From NCBI GenBank assembly GCA_941918925.1, contig OW799235.1, forward strand, positions 45,848,701-45,912,700: a DNA stretch of 64,000 bases. Reading direction: 5' to 3'. This document shows positions 31,833-42,872 of the stretch, piece after piece; the stretch's first letter is position 1; the number at the start of each line of letters is the position of its first letter. The notes beneath the pieces were generated by a model that saw nothing but the letters and a program-made list of their open reading frames with translations, was not told where the DNA came from and did not search any database. Both the position numbers and the translations under genes were made by a program. The stretch comes from Phyto melanocephala (taxonomy: Eukaryota > Arthropoda > Insecta > Diptera > Rhinophoridae).

Positions 31833-33248
31833 TCACGTGGAATACCTCGCCGTCAAACAAGTAAAAAGGCAACCATATCGCTTCTCTCTATGACAATTTA
31901 CAGAAACCATAATTGGGCCAAAAAAATCCAAACCGGTGAACGTAAATGGTGTTTCATAAGCAGCAAGCCGGGCTAAAGGTAATTTTCCCATTTGAGGGAA
32001 ATTTGGAACCGACTTATATATTCTGCACCACTGGCAGTTTTTAATTGTAGATTGGTATGTGGCTCTTACTTTAGAAATCGAGAATTTTTGACGTATTTCG
32101 TTGACTGAAGTTTCATGATTAATATGGTGATACTTTTCATGATAAAAAAATAAAATTAATTTTGTTATATTGCTACATCTGTGCAAAATAATAGGGTGCT
32201 TATATTCAAGGGGAATGTTTGCATTGTCTATTCTGCCATCAACTCTAAGAACTCCATGTTCATCTAGATATGGCGATTTGGTATAGATATCACTCGACTT
32301 TGAAATTTGTGTTTTTGACTTAAGACAAAAAATTTCTTTTGCATAGTGTACAGTTTGCGACTGTCGATAAAGTAAATTTTCAGCATTCAATAACTCATCC
32401 TGAATGAGTTCTCCTTTCTGTATGATTTTAGTTTTAATATTTTTAATAAATCGAAAACAATACGCAACACACCTTACCATTCGATTCCACTTTGAAAATC
32501 GATGCTCATTTCTGACGGATTCAATATGAGTCGTTGTATATACACGATGTAGCAACTCTTCTGATGTTGCCGCTTCAATATTTTCTACACCGGGCCAAAT
32601 ATCCTCAGACTGATAAAGAAAGGCTGGGCCTTTGAACCACCTACTGTCACTGCAAATTTGAGGAATACGAGTTGCTTCATCAGCTACATTAAGTTTTGTA
32701 GGAACCCATCTCCAATCTTTTATTGAGCTTAGCTCTAAAATTTCGGTGATACGAAACGCTATAAATTGGTTATTTTTACGGTGATCTGAATTAATCCAAC
32801 TTAGGACCGTTTTTGAGTCGGACCAATAAAATGTTTTATTTATTTTGATCTCATGGTTTTCAGTTATATATTTTGAAAACCTGGCACCAATGAGTGCCGC
32901 CATTAGCTCGAGACGTGGAACAGACGTTATTTTTATGGTTGACACTCTTGTTTTTGATCCAACTAGAGAGGTTGAAATAATGCCATTTTTTTCAAGACGA
33001 AAATAACAAACAGCTGCATAGCCATCCTTACTTGCGTCCATAAAAGTGTGTAGCTGTACGTTAACGTCATTATAATTTCCAAACATTTTTACATAGCAAC
33101 GAGGAATTTTTATATTTTTAATATTTGGCAAAATTTTGACCCATTGGACCCACTTGGTCATTAATTCAGTAGAAATTTCATCATCCCAATCTATTTTGGA
33201 CCGCCATATGTCTTGCATTAAAACTTTTACAAACAATGATGAGTGCAA
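31833..33248 (-). pseudogene. BEL/Pao RT tail, RNase H and integrase start
   Basis: A 471-codon frame. RNase H motifs are FMDASKDGYAAVCYFR, VPRLELMAALIGARF and YWSDSKTVLSWINSD. The integrase H2C2 finger reads HINHETSVNEIRQKF ... CQWCRIYKS. The core start is FTGLDFFGPIMV. The frame is open without stops, so this part of pol is well preserved. It ends at 31833 at a frame break inside the integrase core. Confidence 0.9.
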
Positions 33249-34568
33249 TTAAACCTAGAGGGTCATATATAGACATTACTAAACGAAGTACTTCCCGTTT
33301 GGTGGGTACTTTGGTGACAGAGAATGTTTCACTGTCTGCTAACCAATTTTAAATTTGAAATGTTATAACATCCTCATGGTGGTCCCAGAAAACGCCGAGA
33401 ACCTTTTCAATTTGCTGTTCGTTATTTTGATTTAAACATTTTGACTTCAGTGTGTTCAAATGAATTAAAAATGGATTGGTCATTTGAAATCCAATTTCTA
33501 ATATTAAAACCACCTCGTCGATGAATATATTTGATGTCTGAAATTAATTTTTCTGTCTCAAGTGGAGTGTCAACAGAGTCGAGAAGATCGTCTACATAAT
33601 GATTTTCTTTTATTGATTTAGCAGCCACTGGAAATTCGCTTTCATATTTTGAAGCGTTTACATTTTTGATATATTGAGAAATGCTAGGGGCGCAAGAGGC
33701 ACCAAATATCATAACGTCCATAAAATATACGTCAGGATTATTAGTTTGACAGCAATCACGCCATAAAAAACGTTGGACGTCTCTATCCTCGTGCCTTATA
33801 TAAATTTGATGAAACATTTCCTCAATGTCACCGCATATCGCTACTGCTTTTTGTCTAAAAGTGAATAAAATTGACGGCAAAGAGGCCAAAAGATCAGGGC
33901 CTTTTAAGAGAAAAGAGTTGAGTGACACCTTTTGTGATTTGGCTGCTGCATCCCACACTACCCTTGACTTACCGGGGTTATTTTTATTAAAAACAGCAAA
34001 AATAGGTAAGTACCAAACCTTTTTATCTGGCCGTAAAATTTCTTTTGGTTCCAATTTTCTTATGTAGCCTTTGGCTAAATATTTGGAGATTGTATCCCGA
34101 AAAATATTTAAAAGCTCTGAATTTTGCAGTAATTTGCGCTCCAAACATATAAGACGCTTTATTGCCATATCGTGGCTCTCAGGTAAATTAATTAGATCAC
34201 ATTTCCATAGAAGTGGAACTTCATAGTGCTTATCATCTCTTTGCGTGGTAAGTTTATTCAGCATATTTAATGCACGTTGGTCATCTTTTCCTACCAGCGG
34301 GTCTTTTACAGAAATGCCAATGCTTTCTAGTGAATAGAAACTTTTTACTAGCTCATGTAAATTTTTATCATAGCCTTTTGTGCAATCACATATATGAAAA
34401 TTATAATGTTGCTTGTTATTTAATTTGGTAGCTGTGGCACCATAAACAATCCATCCAAGTTTTGTGTGTACTGCTACAGGCTCATGTGGAGACCCTTCAC
34501 GTATTTTATTTGAAACACCCACACTTAGTTCGTTAAGTTCAATAAGAACCTTTGGTACTGCATTATTG
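33249..34568 (-). pseudogene. BEL/Pao reverse transcriptase
   Basis: The main frame (33422-34522) carries AVHTKLGWIVYGA, RFLQLERRL-equivalent KRLICLERKLLQNSELL, the palm LNSFLLKGPDLLASLPSILF, DIEEMFHQIYIRHEDRDVQR, and the catalytic loop HYVDDLLDS (YVDD). The connection after 33422 to the RNase H frame is broken by a stop near 33350 and a shift at 33248. At its upstream end the gene is cut by a mariner at 34568. The enzyme copies element RNA into DNA in the particle. Confidence 0.9.
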
Positions 34569-34570
34569 TA

Positions 34571-35175
34571 AAGGGTGTTTTTTTAAGCCCGATAGAACTT
34601 GAAATTGTAAAAAATAACACAAAAAATTAAATTGTAATCAAAATTTTTTTTTATTCGAAAGATCAATACGTGACATTAACATTTGAAAATGATTTCGGGC
34701 ATATGGGCACCGCGGCTGTTCTTGACGAAGCGCATTCTGGACGTCCGTTGTTTTATCGCAAAATTGTGTTCAGCGATGAGGCGCATTTTTGGCTTAACGG
34801 GTTTGTTAATAAGCAAAATTGCCGCATATGGAGCGAGACCAATCCACAAGAGACCCTACAGACTCCATTACATCCAAAAAAATGCACCGTTTGGTGCGGT
34901 TTTCACGCTGGTGGCATCATCGGACCTTATTTCCAGCCAGCATTGTTCGTGTTATTCGTGACATACGGCCAGCAGTGCTCGAAAAAGTGGCCCAAAATTG
35001 GACGTCCAGAATGCGCTTCGTCAAGAACAGCCGCGGTGCTCATATGCCCGAAATCATTTTCAAATGTTAATGTCACGTATTGATCTTTCGAATAAAAAAA
35101 AATTTTGATTACAATTTAATTTTTTGTGTTATTTTTTACAATTTCAAGTTCTATCGGGCTTAAAAAAACACCATT
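34571..35175 (+). mobile_element. Mariner/Tc1-type element inserted in BEL pol
   Basis: Inverted ends of about 100 bp begin AARGGTGTTTTTTTAAGCCC on both strands and run through GATAGAACTTGAAATTG and TCGAAAGATCAATACGTGAC. TA dinucleotides flank both ends (34569-34570, 35176-35177). The BEL reading resumes on both sides, so this is a clean insertion. Inside is a deleted transposase: FSDEAHFWLNGFVNKQNCRI and TVWCGFHAGGIIGPYF, i.e. the region around the second catalytic Asp (34755-34930, plus strand). The N-terminal and C-terminal thirds of the transposase are missing. Confidence 0.9.
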
Positions 35176-35891
35176 TATGAACTTATTGGCAGGTTTCGTA
35201 AATGGTGATAGCGTTGAGAGATACTTTTATAGTCCAACGATTGCCTTGGTAGATTTAGACTACTTACTGTGTTCACTTCCATCACCATTCTGTTGTTATT
35301 TTCACCTGAAATTTCAATTTTTAATTTTTTTGAATTTAGTTCGTTTCTATTCATACCACCAGTCCATTGCAAACATAGGGGGTTTGGTTTACCATTTAAT
35401 TGCAAATCGTTTAAAACAGATTCCTCTATTAGACTTATTGATGAGCCGTCATCAATAAAGGCAAATGTATTCATTATTTTATTATTTCCATAAATTTTAA
35501 TTGGGATAATTTTAAATAATATTTCATTTATTTTTTTACCGTGTGCATTCACAATTTCTGTATCAATTTTTTCTGTATTATTTGACGTTTCATTATTATT
35601 GTTATTTGCAGAAATAGAATATCGATGCAATAAAGGATGGTGATAATATTCACATTTTTCCTCACCACACTTCACCTTCTTTTTACATTCACCACGATGT
35701 TTGCCTAAGCAGAATTTGCACAGATTATTTTTTCTTATTAGATTCCATTTGTCATTTCTATCAAACAACAAAAATTTTTTACACACTGCAAGAGATGAAC
35801 ATTTACTGCTGTTACAGGCAAAGCATACACGTTCATTACTGTGTGCATGTAGATATGCTTTCTTGTTGTGTATGTTGTTGTTGTTGTTCAT
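35175..35891 (-). pseudogene. BEL/Pao zinc-knuckle region and aspartic protease
   Basis: The 238-codon frame has the BEL-type Cys/His cluster (VCFACNSSKCSSLAVCKKF, LCKFCLGKHRGEC, EKCEYYHHPLLH), which is the end of Gag. It is followed by an A17-type protease with the active site AFIDDGSSISLIEESVL and the downstream LCLQWTGG segment. The frame runs to the mariner insertion, after which RT begins. The protease would mature the Gag-Pol polyprotein. Confidence 0.85.
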
Positions 35892-36495
35892 AGTGGAACC
35901 GATTTTTTTGTAACTACTGGCAATGAGGCCTAAGTTAAAAATCCAATTAGCAAATTCACATAAGTTTGCTTTTTTGTTTTGTTTGTACGCTTTTTAAAGC
36001 ATTCCCCCTTAGTGATCGTTGTAACCTTATTAGGTTTTCAGCTTCCGTGAAGACACAGAGATTTGTAGACCACTCAAATGTTGAGGAAAATACGGGCCAT
36101 TCTTCTGGAAGACCAGTAAAAATTGGAAGTTCTTTTGGCAGTGATTGGCGAGACGTCAGGTGAGTTTGCGATAAATTTTGTGTGGCATTTATATTTGTTG
36201 GTAAAGTATTTTGTATAATAGGTACACCCTGTTGAAAATACGGTGCATTTTGTGCAGATTTGTTTATGGTTGCACTGCTTGGCTGGTAATACTGTGGATT
36301 TATTCTTGACGACAGTGGGCGATTAATATTAGCTGGTGGCATACTGTAGTTTAAATTTTGAACAGAATTTAAATTTGATGCAACGTAAGTCACAAGAGGT
36401 GGCTGATTTGAGCAGATATTATTTGTTGAAAATATTCGTTGTGATTGGCTATATGTGGGGCCAAATATTGGACCAGAATTTGTTGCGTATGGCAT
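35892..36495 (-). pseudogene. BEL/Pao Gag, C-terminal half
   Basis: The frame 35956-36495 (179 codons) is a Gln/Asn/Pro-rich linker followed by LPIFTGLPEEWPVFSSTFEW and NLIRLQRSLRGNALKSV, the start of the BEL Gag core (DUF1759 type). A break at about 35956 separates it from the zinc knuckles, so much of the core is missing or shifted. It overlaps the N-terminal frame at 36390-36495 in another phase. Confidence 0.8.
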
Positions 36496-37130
36496 TGAGC
36501 TTGTGGGCCAGCGTATAAATTTGTTGCCGTGGCTGTTACTGCTGGTAAGGTAGACGTTACAGATTGTAATGGCAAACTGGGTTCAGTGACAAAATTTGTA
36601 TTTGCATTGAATGTTAAGCCCGTTGCATTGTTTTGTTTTATCGTATGTGTCGGCAAATCTGAATAAATAGTTTCACACAAAATTCGGGCAGTGTTTGATT
36701 TATTAATTGCGTTTTCAAATTCGTTAGGGTTTTTGGTACCGCTATGTTCATTAGAGGAACCTTGAGGATTTGGATGGGAGTCTACCCAATCTTGTACACA
36801 TTTGGAACCCACGGAGCAGTCATCAGTTAAATCAACATTTTGCTCAAGCAAATGGTACTTTTTATTTAGGTAATCTTGTTGTAAAATTTTTTCTTCCTCC
36901 AGCTTTTGAAGCTGAAGCTGAATTTGACGTGATTGTGATATACGAGAGTTGACAGAAGAGTAACTTCTTGTAGGGGAAGCAGCTCTAGTGACAGAACAAA
37001 TTGTACATTTGTAGGTTATGTCAGAGGTGACATTTATACAACTTTTGTGAAATATTTTGTGGCAATCGGTACAAGAAATCATATCTTCGTTTGGGGGACT
37101 TGGACATAATGCACACAGGTGTCCAGGGGT
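36390..37130 (-). pseudogene. BEL/Pao Gag, N-terminal half with a PHD-like finger
   Basis: Just inside the 5' LTR the minus strand encodes CALCPSPPNEDMISCTDCHK, then IFHKSC and YKCTIC: the Cys4-His-Cys3 spacing of a PHD finger. A coiled-coil-like stretch (RQIQLQLQKLEEEKILQQDY) follows, then low-complexity sequence. I do not see an in-frame ATG before the finger; the first Met of the open frame (37082) lies inside it. PHD fingers read histone H3 tails in host proteins; its role in Gag is inference. Confidence 0.75.
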
Positions 37131-37175
37131 TAAAAAGGTAAAAAGTATTTTAAATAATCAACAGAATAATTGAAT

Positions 37176-37654
37176 TGTTGTCGGCAAATAAAGCGCACCA
37201 GTGACCTCCACTTGGATCTTGAATACAGAAGACGATTTGGTTCAGTTCAAATTCTTTATTACCAAATATATCGTCTATTATTAAAATACCTAAATTAAAT
37301 AGTAATTTAATTTAAATAAAATTAATAAATTTAAATACATACTTTTTAGTATGGAAACCACTGGGAAATTGCATATAATAAATTTCCTCTTCTTAATTAT
37401 AATTATTTAAATAAAATTTTAAGTATCCCGAACACTGCGTTTAATTTAATGTTAATTTACAAAGTGGCAAATTAATGATTTTAAAAAAGTGACGCTACTT
37501 GACATTTCATTTACATGCATATAAAATTAGATAATTTAATGATGTAAATTTTAGTAGTAAAACAAAATTACAGTGCTGGGTAAAAAAAGTTAAAAATGAG
37601 TATTTTTCAACAGATAATAATAAATTCTAGTGGATTTTAGCAGTAGCGATAACA
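37176..37654 (-). repeat. BEL/Pao 5' LTR (right on the plus strand)
   Basis: 479 bp, direct repeat of 30654-31141, followed by the target duplication ACAGG. Confidence 0.9.
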
Positions 37655-37659
37655 ACAGG

Positions 37660-38405
37660 CATACGTAAATAATAAAATTTATAAACAAACTTGCTTATGT
37701 GTTATTGTAATAATTTTCTGATCTTGTAGGTAATAAAAATTCACGTTACATGTTTCAGTCCTAGTAAATGTAATAAAAGTAGTTTAAATTTTAAACAGAA
37801 ATTTTTTAAAAATTGGCAATTAATAAAGTTTTTATGTCTCCAATCATACTGTGGACGAATAAATTTTTAATACCTTAATAAAAATAGAAAATACCTTGGA
37901 CAACCTCCGTGTTAAAAGTTTGAAAAAAATGCAAATCACTCATTTTTTTATAATTAATTTTAGATAATGTAAATATGTATATTTTCAGTTATATTTTTTT
38001 ATTTTATTGTTTTTTGTTTGTTATTTAAATTAGACGTATTTTACGCTAAGTAATAGAATTTGATATTTTTTTTAGGGTTTTTTTTTTGTATTTTATTTTT
38101 AACAATTGTTTTTTATGTTTCTTTTTATCGTTTTATTAAAAAAATTGAAAAACCCCGTTAATTTGTATTTATTTTATCTTAACCCCGTTAAATCAAAATC
38201 CCGCTAAATCGAAGACCCCTATAATTCGTAAGAAATGGTCGGTCCCTTGCGATTACGAATTATCGGGATTTGACTGTATTTTAATTTTTGAGCAAATAAA
38301 TTTCCCATTTTGATTGTACTTTCACGTATAAAGCACTATTAACGAAAAGTGAAGTTAGAGGTATGGAGTACATAAGATATATTGATTTATAATTTTCTGT
38401 TGTTT
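37660..38405. other. AT-rich spacer with a pogo-like end
   Basis: No coding region. At 38190-38280 the sequence AACCCCGTTAAATCAAAATC and, inverted, TACAGTCAAATCCCGATAAT resembles a terminus of a pogo/Tigger-type element (CAGTNNAANCCCGNTAAT). No partner end was found nearby. Confidence 0.4.
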
Positions 38406-38966
38406 ACCTTGGGCTGACAGACGTGGATAAGGTTTACGTCGTGTCATAATCCGACGGTGGTTTTAACCACTGGGTTGGAGCCGTGCCTCCAACCAAAGCC
38501 CCTGTGACAATGTTGTCGCCTTTCCAACACGCCACAGGTTGCAATTTAATCATAATCATGCTTGGTTCATACAATTGCACCTTGATTAGGAGCTCGTGCT
38601 ATCTAATCCCTTAATGGGGTTTTCGCTACCGGCTTAAGGCAATCAGTAACAGAATCGGGCGGCGGTCTCGAAAGAAGCCGAATTGACTCACCGAATAGCT
38701 ACTTTTGTTGGGGAGGCAACAGCACCCCGAGATGTGGACCGAATCCACCATACGCTCTGTTCTGTTGAGATGGCAACATCACCCGAAAACTTCCGTGTTA
38801 ACCGAAGTCTCGACCTAGGTCAGTCATCAGCGCTCACTTCCGAATCCGTTTTCCGCTTGGAATAACCACAGCCACCACGTGTACTCCGAAGAGACCTCGC
38901 CAATAATCAAACAGGACAAAGTCCTGGGGCTTACTGATTCCCGTGGTGCCAGATGGCACCAGCTTT
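38406..38966. mobile_element. GC-rich element, left part (split by the Polinton)
   Basis: The base composition changes abruptly to about half GC. The sequence contains GGCTGACAGACGTGGATAAG, GGGTTGGAGCCGTGCCTCC and CGGGCGGCGGTCTCGAAAG, but no frame with a recognisable domain. It continues at 47275-47420 on the other side of the Polinton. ACCTTGGGCTGACA at 38406-38419 is matched by ACCTTAGGCTGACA at 47407-47420, which may be the outer duplication. A short non-LTR retrotransposon or SINE-like element is possible; I cannot name it. Confidence 0.45.
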
Positions 38967-39718
38967 GAGAATAGTAGTATATTTGTGGGCTTTCTGGGAC
39001 ACCAAATTCATCCTTATGGAGATTCCATGAGGATGAATTTTTGTTTTAAATTTTCATCCCAATGGTAATTTCCCATAAGGATGAATTTTTGTTAATAATT
39101 TAAAATATTCATCCCAATGGTAATTTCCATAAGGCTGATTTTTAATTTTTGGTTGATATGCATTTTGTTATTGGTTTGTTTGTCTCAAGTTTCAATTAAA
39201 ATTTTTTTATTGTCTGTGCAATTTACTCATACGGATGATTTTTTTGTTGGTAAAATTTTTTTTAAAATTGTGTTGTTAAAATTTTTTTTAAAATTGTAAT
39301 ATGAGAAAATGCAAAGGTAAATTATTATTTGTAAATACATATATAAATACTTACGTATATAAATATGTGCATACAAACTTACATGTTTTAGAAAATGTAT
39401 GTGCAAAATTGTTTAAATAAGAATGTTAAGAGATGAATTTTCACAGATGAATAATTTAAGAGAAAATAATTTTTATTGAATGTAATTATAGTTTTCCATA
39501 AAGATGAATTTTATTTTTTAAAGATGAATAATTTAAGAGAAAATAATTTTTATTGAATGTAATTATAGTTTTCCATAAAGATGAATTTTATTTTTTAAAG
39601 ATGAATAATTAAAGAGAAAATGATCGTTTGAGTGATTTTTATTAAAATAGTAAAGAGGGATTGAATAAAAAAATATATGGAAATAAACTCAAGTTGTATT
39701 AAAATAGATTATAATATA

Positions 39719-39756
39719 TATAAAAGAACGATAATGATAATATTTTTCCTCATTAG
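39719..39756 (+). promoter_or_regulatory. TATA box and initiator for the TIR gene (left)
   Basis: TATAAAAG at 39719-39726 is followed about 31 bases later by an initiator-like TCATTAGT with A at 39752. This spacing is normal for a fly RNA polymerase II core promoter. The mirror copy lies at about 46407-46444 in the right TIR. Confidence 0.6.
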
Positions 39757-39788
39757 TCTAATCAATACTTAAAAGTATGCTTAATAAA

Positions 39789-40150
39789 ATGGTAAGAAAT
39801 CGCATCATATTTGGAAGTTTTTTCTAATTTTATTTAAAATATTTTAGATGTATGATCAAATAATAAATATTGCCCAAGGTTTAATACCTCAGTATACAAA
39901 AATTGATGATATCCCCCTACATCAACCATATAAAGTCCTAAGGTTTGAGTGGAAGGAATCACAATATGGATCAAAAGTCATAGCATATTTGGATAATAAT
40001 AAATGGTTTTATCTTCCTCAAAGAATTACAAAATTTTTAAATAAAGAAGATCCATACTTATCTGAAATGAATGATAAAGTGTGGACAATTATTTACAAAG
40101 GTCGACAATCAGCAAATGGTCTAGCAGTATTTGAATTAAACTACAATTAA
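39789..40150 (+). CDS. TIR-borne small gene, left copy (100 aa, one intron)
   Basis: The exon sequence AAAATG is followed by a donor GTAAG at 39792 and an acceptor ATTTTAG ending at 39847, giving a 56 bp intron typical of flies. The main exon (39848-40147, stop TAA) begins with its own ATG. The 100-residue product is a compact, aromatic-rich protein without a signal peptide or membrane segment (QPYKVLRFEWKESQYGSKVI, WFYLPQRITKFLN). The pattern Y-x-V...YG-x-x-V...LP-x-R resembles small OB-fold-like ssDNA-binding proteins, but that is a guess. An identical protein is encoded by the right TIR, so the gene is present twice, both copies pointing inward. AATAAA signals follow at about 40183. Confidence 0.75.
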
Positions 40151-40582
40151 GAATTTAAATGTTAAAAACCTCTACCATAAAGTAAATAAATAAAAATAAA
40201 TTTTTTTAATCTAAAAATATTAAATCATTTGTTTTATTTCTTTGTTTCTTAAAAATCTAAACTTAAGGCTAATAAGATTTGGTCACCATCCTCATCCATA
40301 TTGGAAAAACGTATAAAATAACATTTTGTACATATATACAATAATTTAAACATAATTTGTGTATCAGTTAATTAATTATTTATTCTACATTTTAAGTAAG
40401 CATTATTAATAAACAAAATTTTTCAAAAACATAAAACAAAATCTTCTTTTTTCACGTATGTAGATGTGTATATGAAATACATTTGTTGTTTTGTCGTGTG
40501 CTATAGCTGAAATGAAATTTAACGCTTTAATTTTATGATAACAAAGTTTTTACATAAGACATTTGAAGTTTTATTATATTTT
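40151..40582. other. Inner part of the left TIR, noncoding
   Basis: AT-rich, with poly-A signals after the small gene. It is matched, inverted, by 45584-46012. No other frame is convincing. Confidence 0.5.
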
Positions 40583-40897
40583 TTATTTCTTAAATTGCAC
40601 TTTTAGTTTTTTATTTGATGATTCAAGCATTAAATCATCCAATATTATTAAAGTTGATTCTTTATCATTAGTACTAAAAGTTTCTGGAATTCCTTTAATA
40701 AACTGAACATTTTTTATTAATGGTAGTGAATTTTTTTCCGAAAAACACCATACAATTCGATCAATGCCTTTAGATATTAAGTGTTGATTTTCAATCAAAT
40801 TTTTAATAAATGTAGATTTCCCACAACCTGAGGGACCACACACCATCATTGTAAATGGATATATAAACTGTTGAAACATGTTTACACATTCATACAC
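40583..40897 (-). pseudogene. Polinton packaging ATPase, truncated (A32-like)
   Basis: The 104-residue frame has a Walker A loop, MVCGPSGCGKSTFIKNLI (residues about 17-34), and a Walker B motif, STLIILDDLM (about residue 84), as in FtsK/A32-family packaging ATPases of Polintons. It then ends within about 15 residues, at the TIR inner border; the last nine codons lie inside the TIR. Family members are more than twice this length and need the later sensor and arginine-finger region. It is divergent from the integrase, with the two start codons about 41 bp apart. The protein would pump DNA into capsids; this copy cannot. Confidence 0.85.
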
Positions 40898-40938
40898 AAC
40901 ACGTAAATTAATCGAAGCTTTACATTCCTTCCATAAAT

Positions 40939-41865
40939 ATGAGTAAACAAACTCTTGTTAATGAACTTCATCGTCAAGCAAGAAAAAACTTTAAACGTCG
41001 ACGATTTATTCAGAAGGGTATTCTAGATACATGGCAAATACATTTAGTGGAGATGATTCCATATTCAAAATTTAATAAAGGTTTCAAGTATATGCTTACT
41101 GTAATAGATGTATTCTCAAAGTATGCGTATGCTGCACCACTGAAATCTAAAACAGGAACAGAGATTTCAAAAGCATTTAAAAATATTATAAAGTTGAACG
41201 AACAAAAATCTCCCAAAAATCTTCATTCTGATCAAGGAAAAGAATTTTATAATAAAGACTTTAAAAGTCTAATGAAAAAACTTAATATTAATCATTATCA
41301 CACTTTTTCAAATATGAAGGCATCTGTAGTTGAGCGTTTTAACAGAACTTTAAAAACTAAAATGTGGAAACAATTCAGTATGCAAGGAAATTATAAGTGG
41401 ATAAATATATTAGATAAATTATTGCAAGAGTATAATTCATCTTATCACCGTACTATTAAAATGAGACCCAACTCTGTTAACAAGAAAAATGAAAAAAGGC
41501 TTCTTAGAACTATATACAATAACTTAAAAATATTTAAAAGAGGAAAATATAAGACAAATGATTTTGTTCGCATAAGCAAATATAAAAATGTTTTTGAGAA
41601 AGGATATACACCAAATTGGTCTTCAGAAGTTTTTCAAATAAATAAAAGTTTTGTAACAAATCCAATAACATATCAACTTAAAGATCTTAAGGGAAATATA
41701 ATAAAAGGTGGATTTTATAAAGAAGAATTATTAAAAACTAAAGTTCCCAACGTTTATTTAGTAGAAAAAGTGTTGAAACGTCGTGGAAAAAAGCTGTTTG
41801 TAAAATGGCTAGGTTTCGGAAAGGAACATAATTCATGGATTCATCAAACCGACATAGGCGAATAA
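40939..41865 (+). CDS. Polinton integrase (retroviral type) with chromodomain
   Basis: 308 residues. The rve-type catalytic core has VIDVFSKYAYAAPLKSK (first Asp), NLHSDQGKEFYNKDF (second Asp) and SVVERFNRTLKTKMWKQF (Glu), the DDE triad. A short SH3-like region (KTNDFVRISKYKNVFEKGYT) is followed by a C-terminal chromodomain (YLVEKVLKRRGKKLFVKWLG, NSWIHQTDI) that may direct insertion to modified chromatin. The N-terminal HHCC finger is not obvious. The frame is intact with ATG and TAA. It is expected to catalyse insertion with the 6 bp stagger seen here. Confidence 0.95.
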   Translation: MSKQTLVNELHRQARKNFKRRRFIQKGILDTWQIHLVEMIPYSKFNKGFKYMLTVIDVFSKYAYAAPLKSKTGTEISKAFKNIIKLNEQKSPKNLHSDQGKEFYNKDFKSLMKKLNINHYHTFSNMKASVVERFNRTLKTKMWKQFSMQGNYKWINILDKLLQEYNSSYHRTIKMRPNSVNKKNEKRLLRTIYNNLKIFKRGKYKTNDFVRISKYKNVFEKGYTPNWSSEVFQINKSFVTNPITYQLKDLKGNIIKGGFYKEELLKTKVPNVYLVEKVLKRRGKKLFVKWLGFGKEHNSWIHQTDIGE

Positions 41866-41925
41866 CCCAATTTTAATCATATATGTATAGCAAACAACGA
41901 CTAACTTCAATTATTTCTTTTGAAG

Positions 41926-42832
41926 ATGGCTTCAAGTATGGAAGAAAGTGATCTTTATGTTACTTTATTAAGTAATGATTCAACAGATATTTATAAAAAC
42001 TCTTCAAGCACTTTTACAAATTTGCTAAAGCAATCTTTATACCTAAACGATAAATGGGTAGTTGGATTATCAGATATTTCTTTTTCATTAATGAATAAAA
42101 CAAAAAAAGAATATAATGAAAATGTTATAAAACGTAAAAAACGAAATGTGTTAAACCAACCTTTAGATTATGAAATATTAAAAACACCAAATCCGGATGT
42201 TAATATTAATCATGCAAGTATTAAATTGAAATTTAAAGAACTTATGAATAAAACAAACGAGCAAACAAAAACAAATTTAGAGAATGGTGATAAAATTTCA
42301 AACCGTTTAAATAATGTGGATGATAATATTCTAAAAACTATAACACCATTCAAAGAAAAGAAAGGTGACAATAAAAGAAATTCAAATATAAAAAGAAACG
42401 AAAATAAAGGTAAACTCAAATATTGAACAAAATGCTCAAACTATTGATCAAGAGTTTGAAGCTAATAGAAAAGATTCTATTTTATCGTCAAAAAAATATA
42501 TTTTGGATAAATCTTTAAATGATTTGCCTACCAATATAAACAACTTTATTAATAAAAATGAATCCACTGGAATAGATGAAATCGTATTTATTTACACTGA
42601 TATAATTAAACCTCGATACGTAGGAAGTAAAAAAACGAAATGTTTAAAAATATTTTCAATATCGGCATTAAAAAATTATATTCATTTTAGCCGTATTGAA
42701 TATTTTCCTATCGAAACTTTTAATATTAATGATATTTCAATAATGATTCGAAATGATGAAGGGAAAGTAATGGACTTGTTAGAATATATTCCAGTTTATT
42801 GCACTTTACACTTTAAAAAGAAACGTATATAA
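41926..42832 (+). pseudogene. Polinton late protein, probably minor structural, frameshifted
   Basis: The first frame (ATG at 41926, to 42426) starts with DLYVTLLSNDSTDIYKNSSS, then FTNLLKQSLYLNDKWVVGLS. A conserved L-x-S-N...FTN-x-L...L-x-x-x-W-x-V-G-L N-terminus is shared by many Polinton/adintovirus late proteins. A charged, low-complexity middle follows. At about 42415 the frame shifts, and the C-terminal part continues in another phase (42430-42832) with IVFIYTDIIKPRYVGSKKTK and YFPIETFNINDISIMIRNDE, which look like beta-rich segments. It lies 60 bp after the integrase stop. It may be the PY-type or penton-like protein; I hold that loosely. Confidence 0.65.
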
Positions 42833-42872
42833 TGATTATGTAATAGAAAGATAAATCATTTTTATTACAACC

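Larger units (their letters stand above)
30654..37654 (-). mobile_element. BEL/Pao retrotransposon, full length, minus strand
   Basis: Direct LTRs at 30654-31141 and 37176-37654 begin TGTTGTCGGCAAATAAAGC and end GCAGTAGCGATAACA. The 5 bp target duplication ACAGG is perfect (30649-30653 and 37655-37659). The LTRs differ by roughly eight substitutions and one indel of about 10 bp by eye. The minus strand carries gag, zinc-knuckle/protease, reverse transcriptase, RNase H and integrase in BEL order, with no envelope gene. A mariner derivative interrupts pol at 34571-35175, and several frame breaks are present. Confidence 0.95.
38973..40608 (+). repeat. Polinton left terminal inverted repeat
   Basis: 1636 bp, inverted relative to 45555-47268. 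It contains GATGAATTTT/ATCCTTATGG repeats near the tip (39015-39130), two copies of a 77-78 bp unit (39447-39601), a promoter, a small intron-containing gene and an AATAAA-rich tail. Its inner edge lies within the end of the ATPase frame. Confidence 0.95.
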
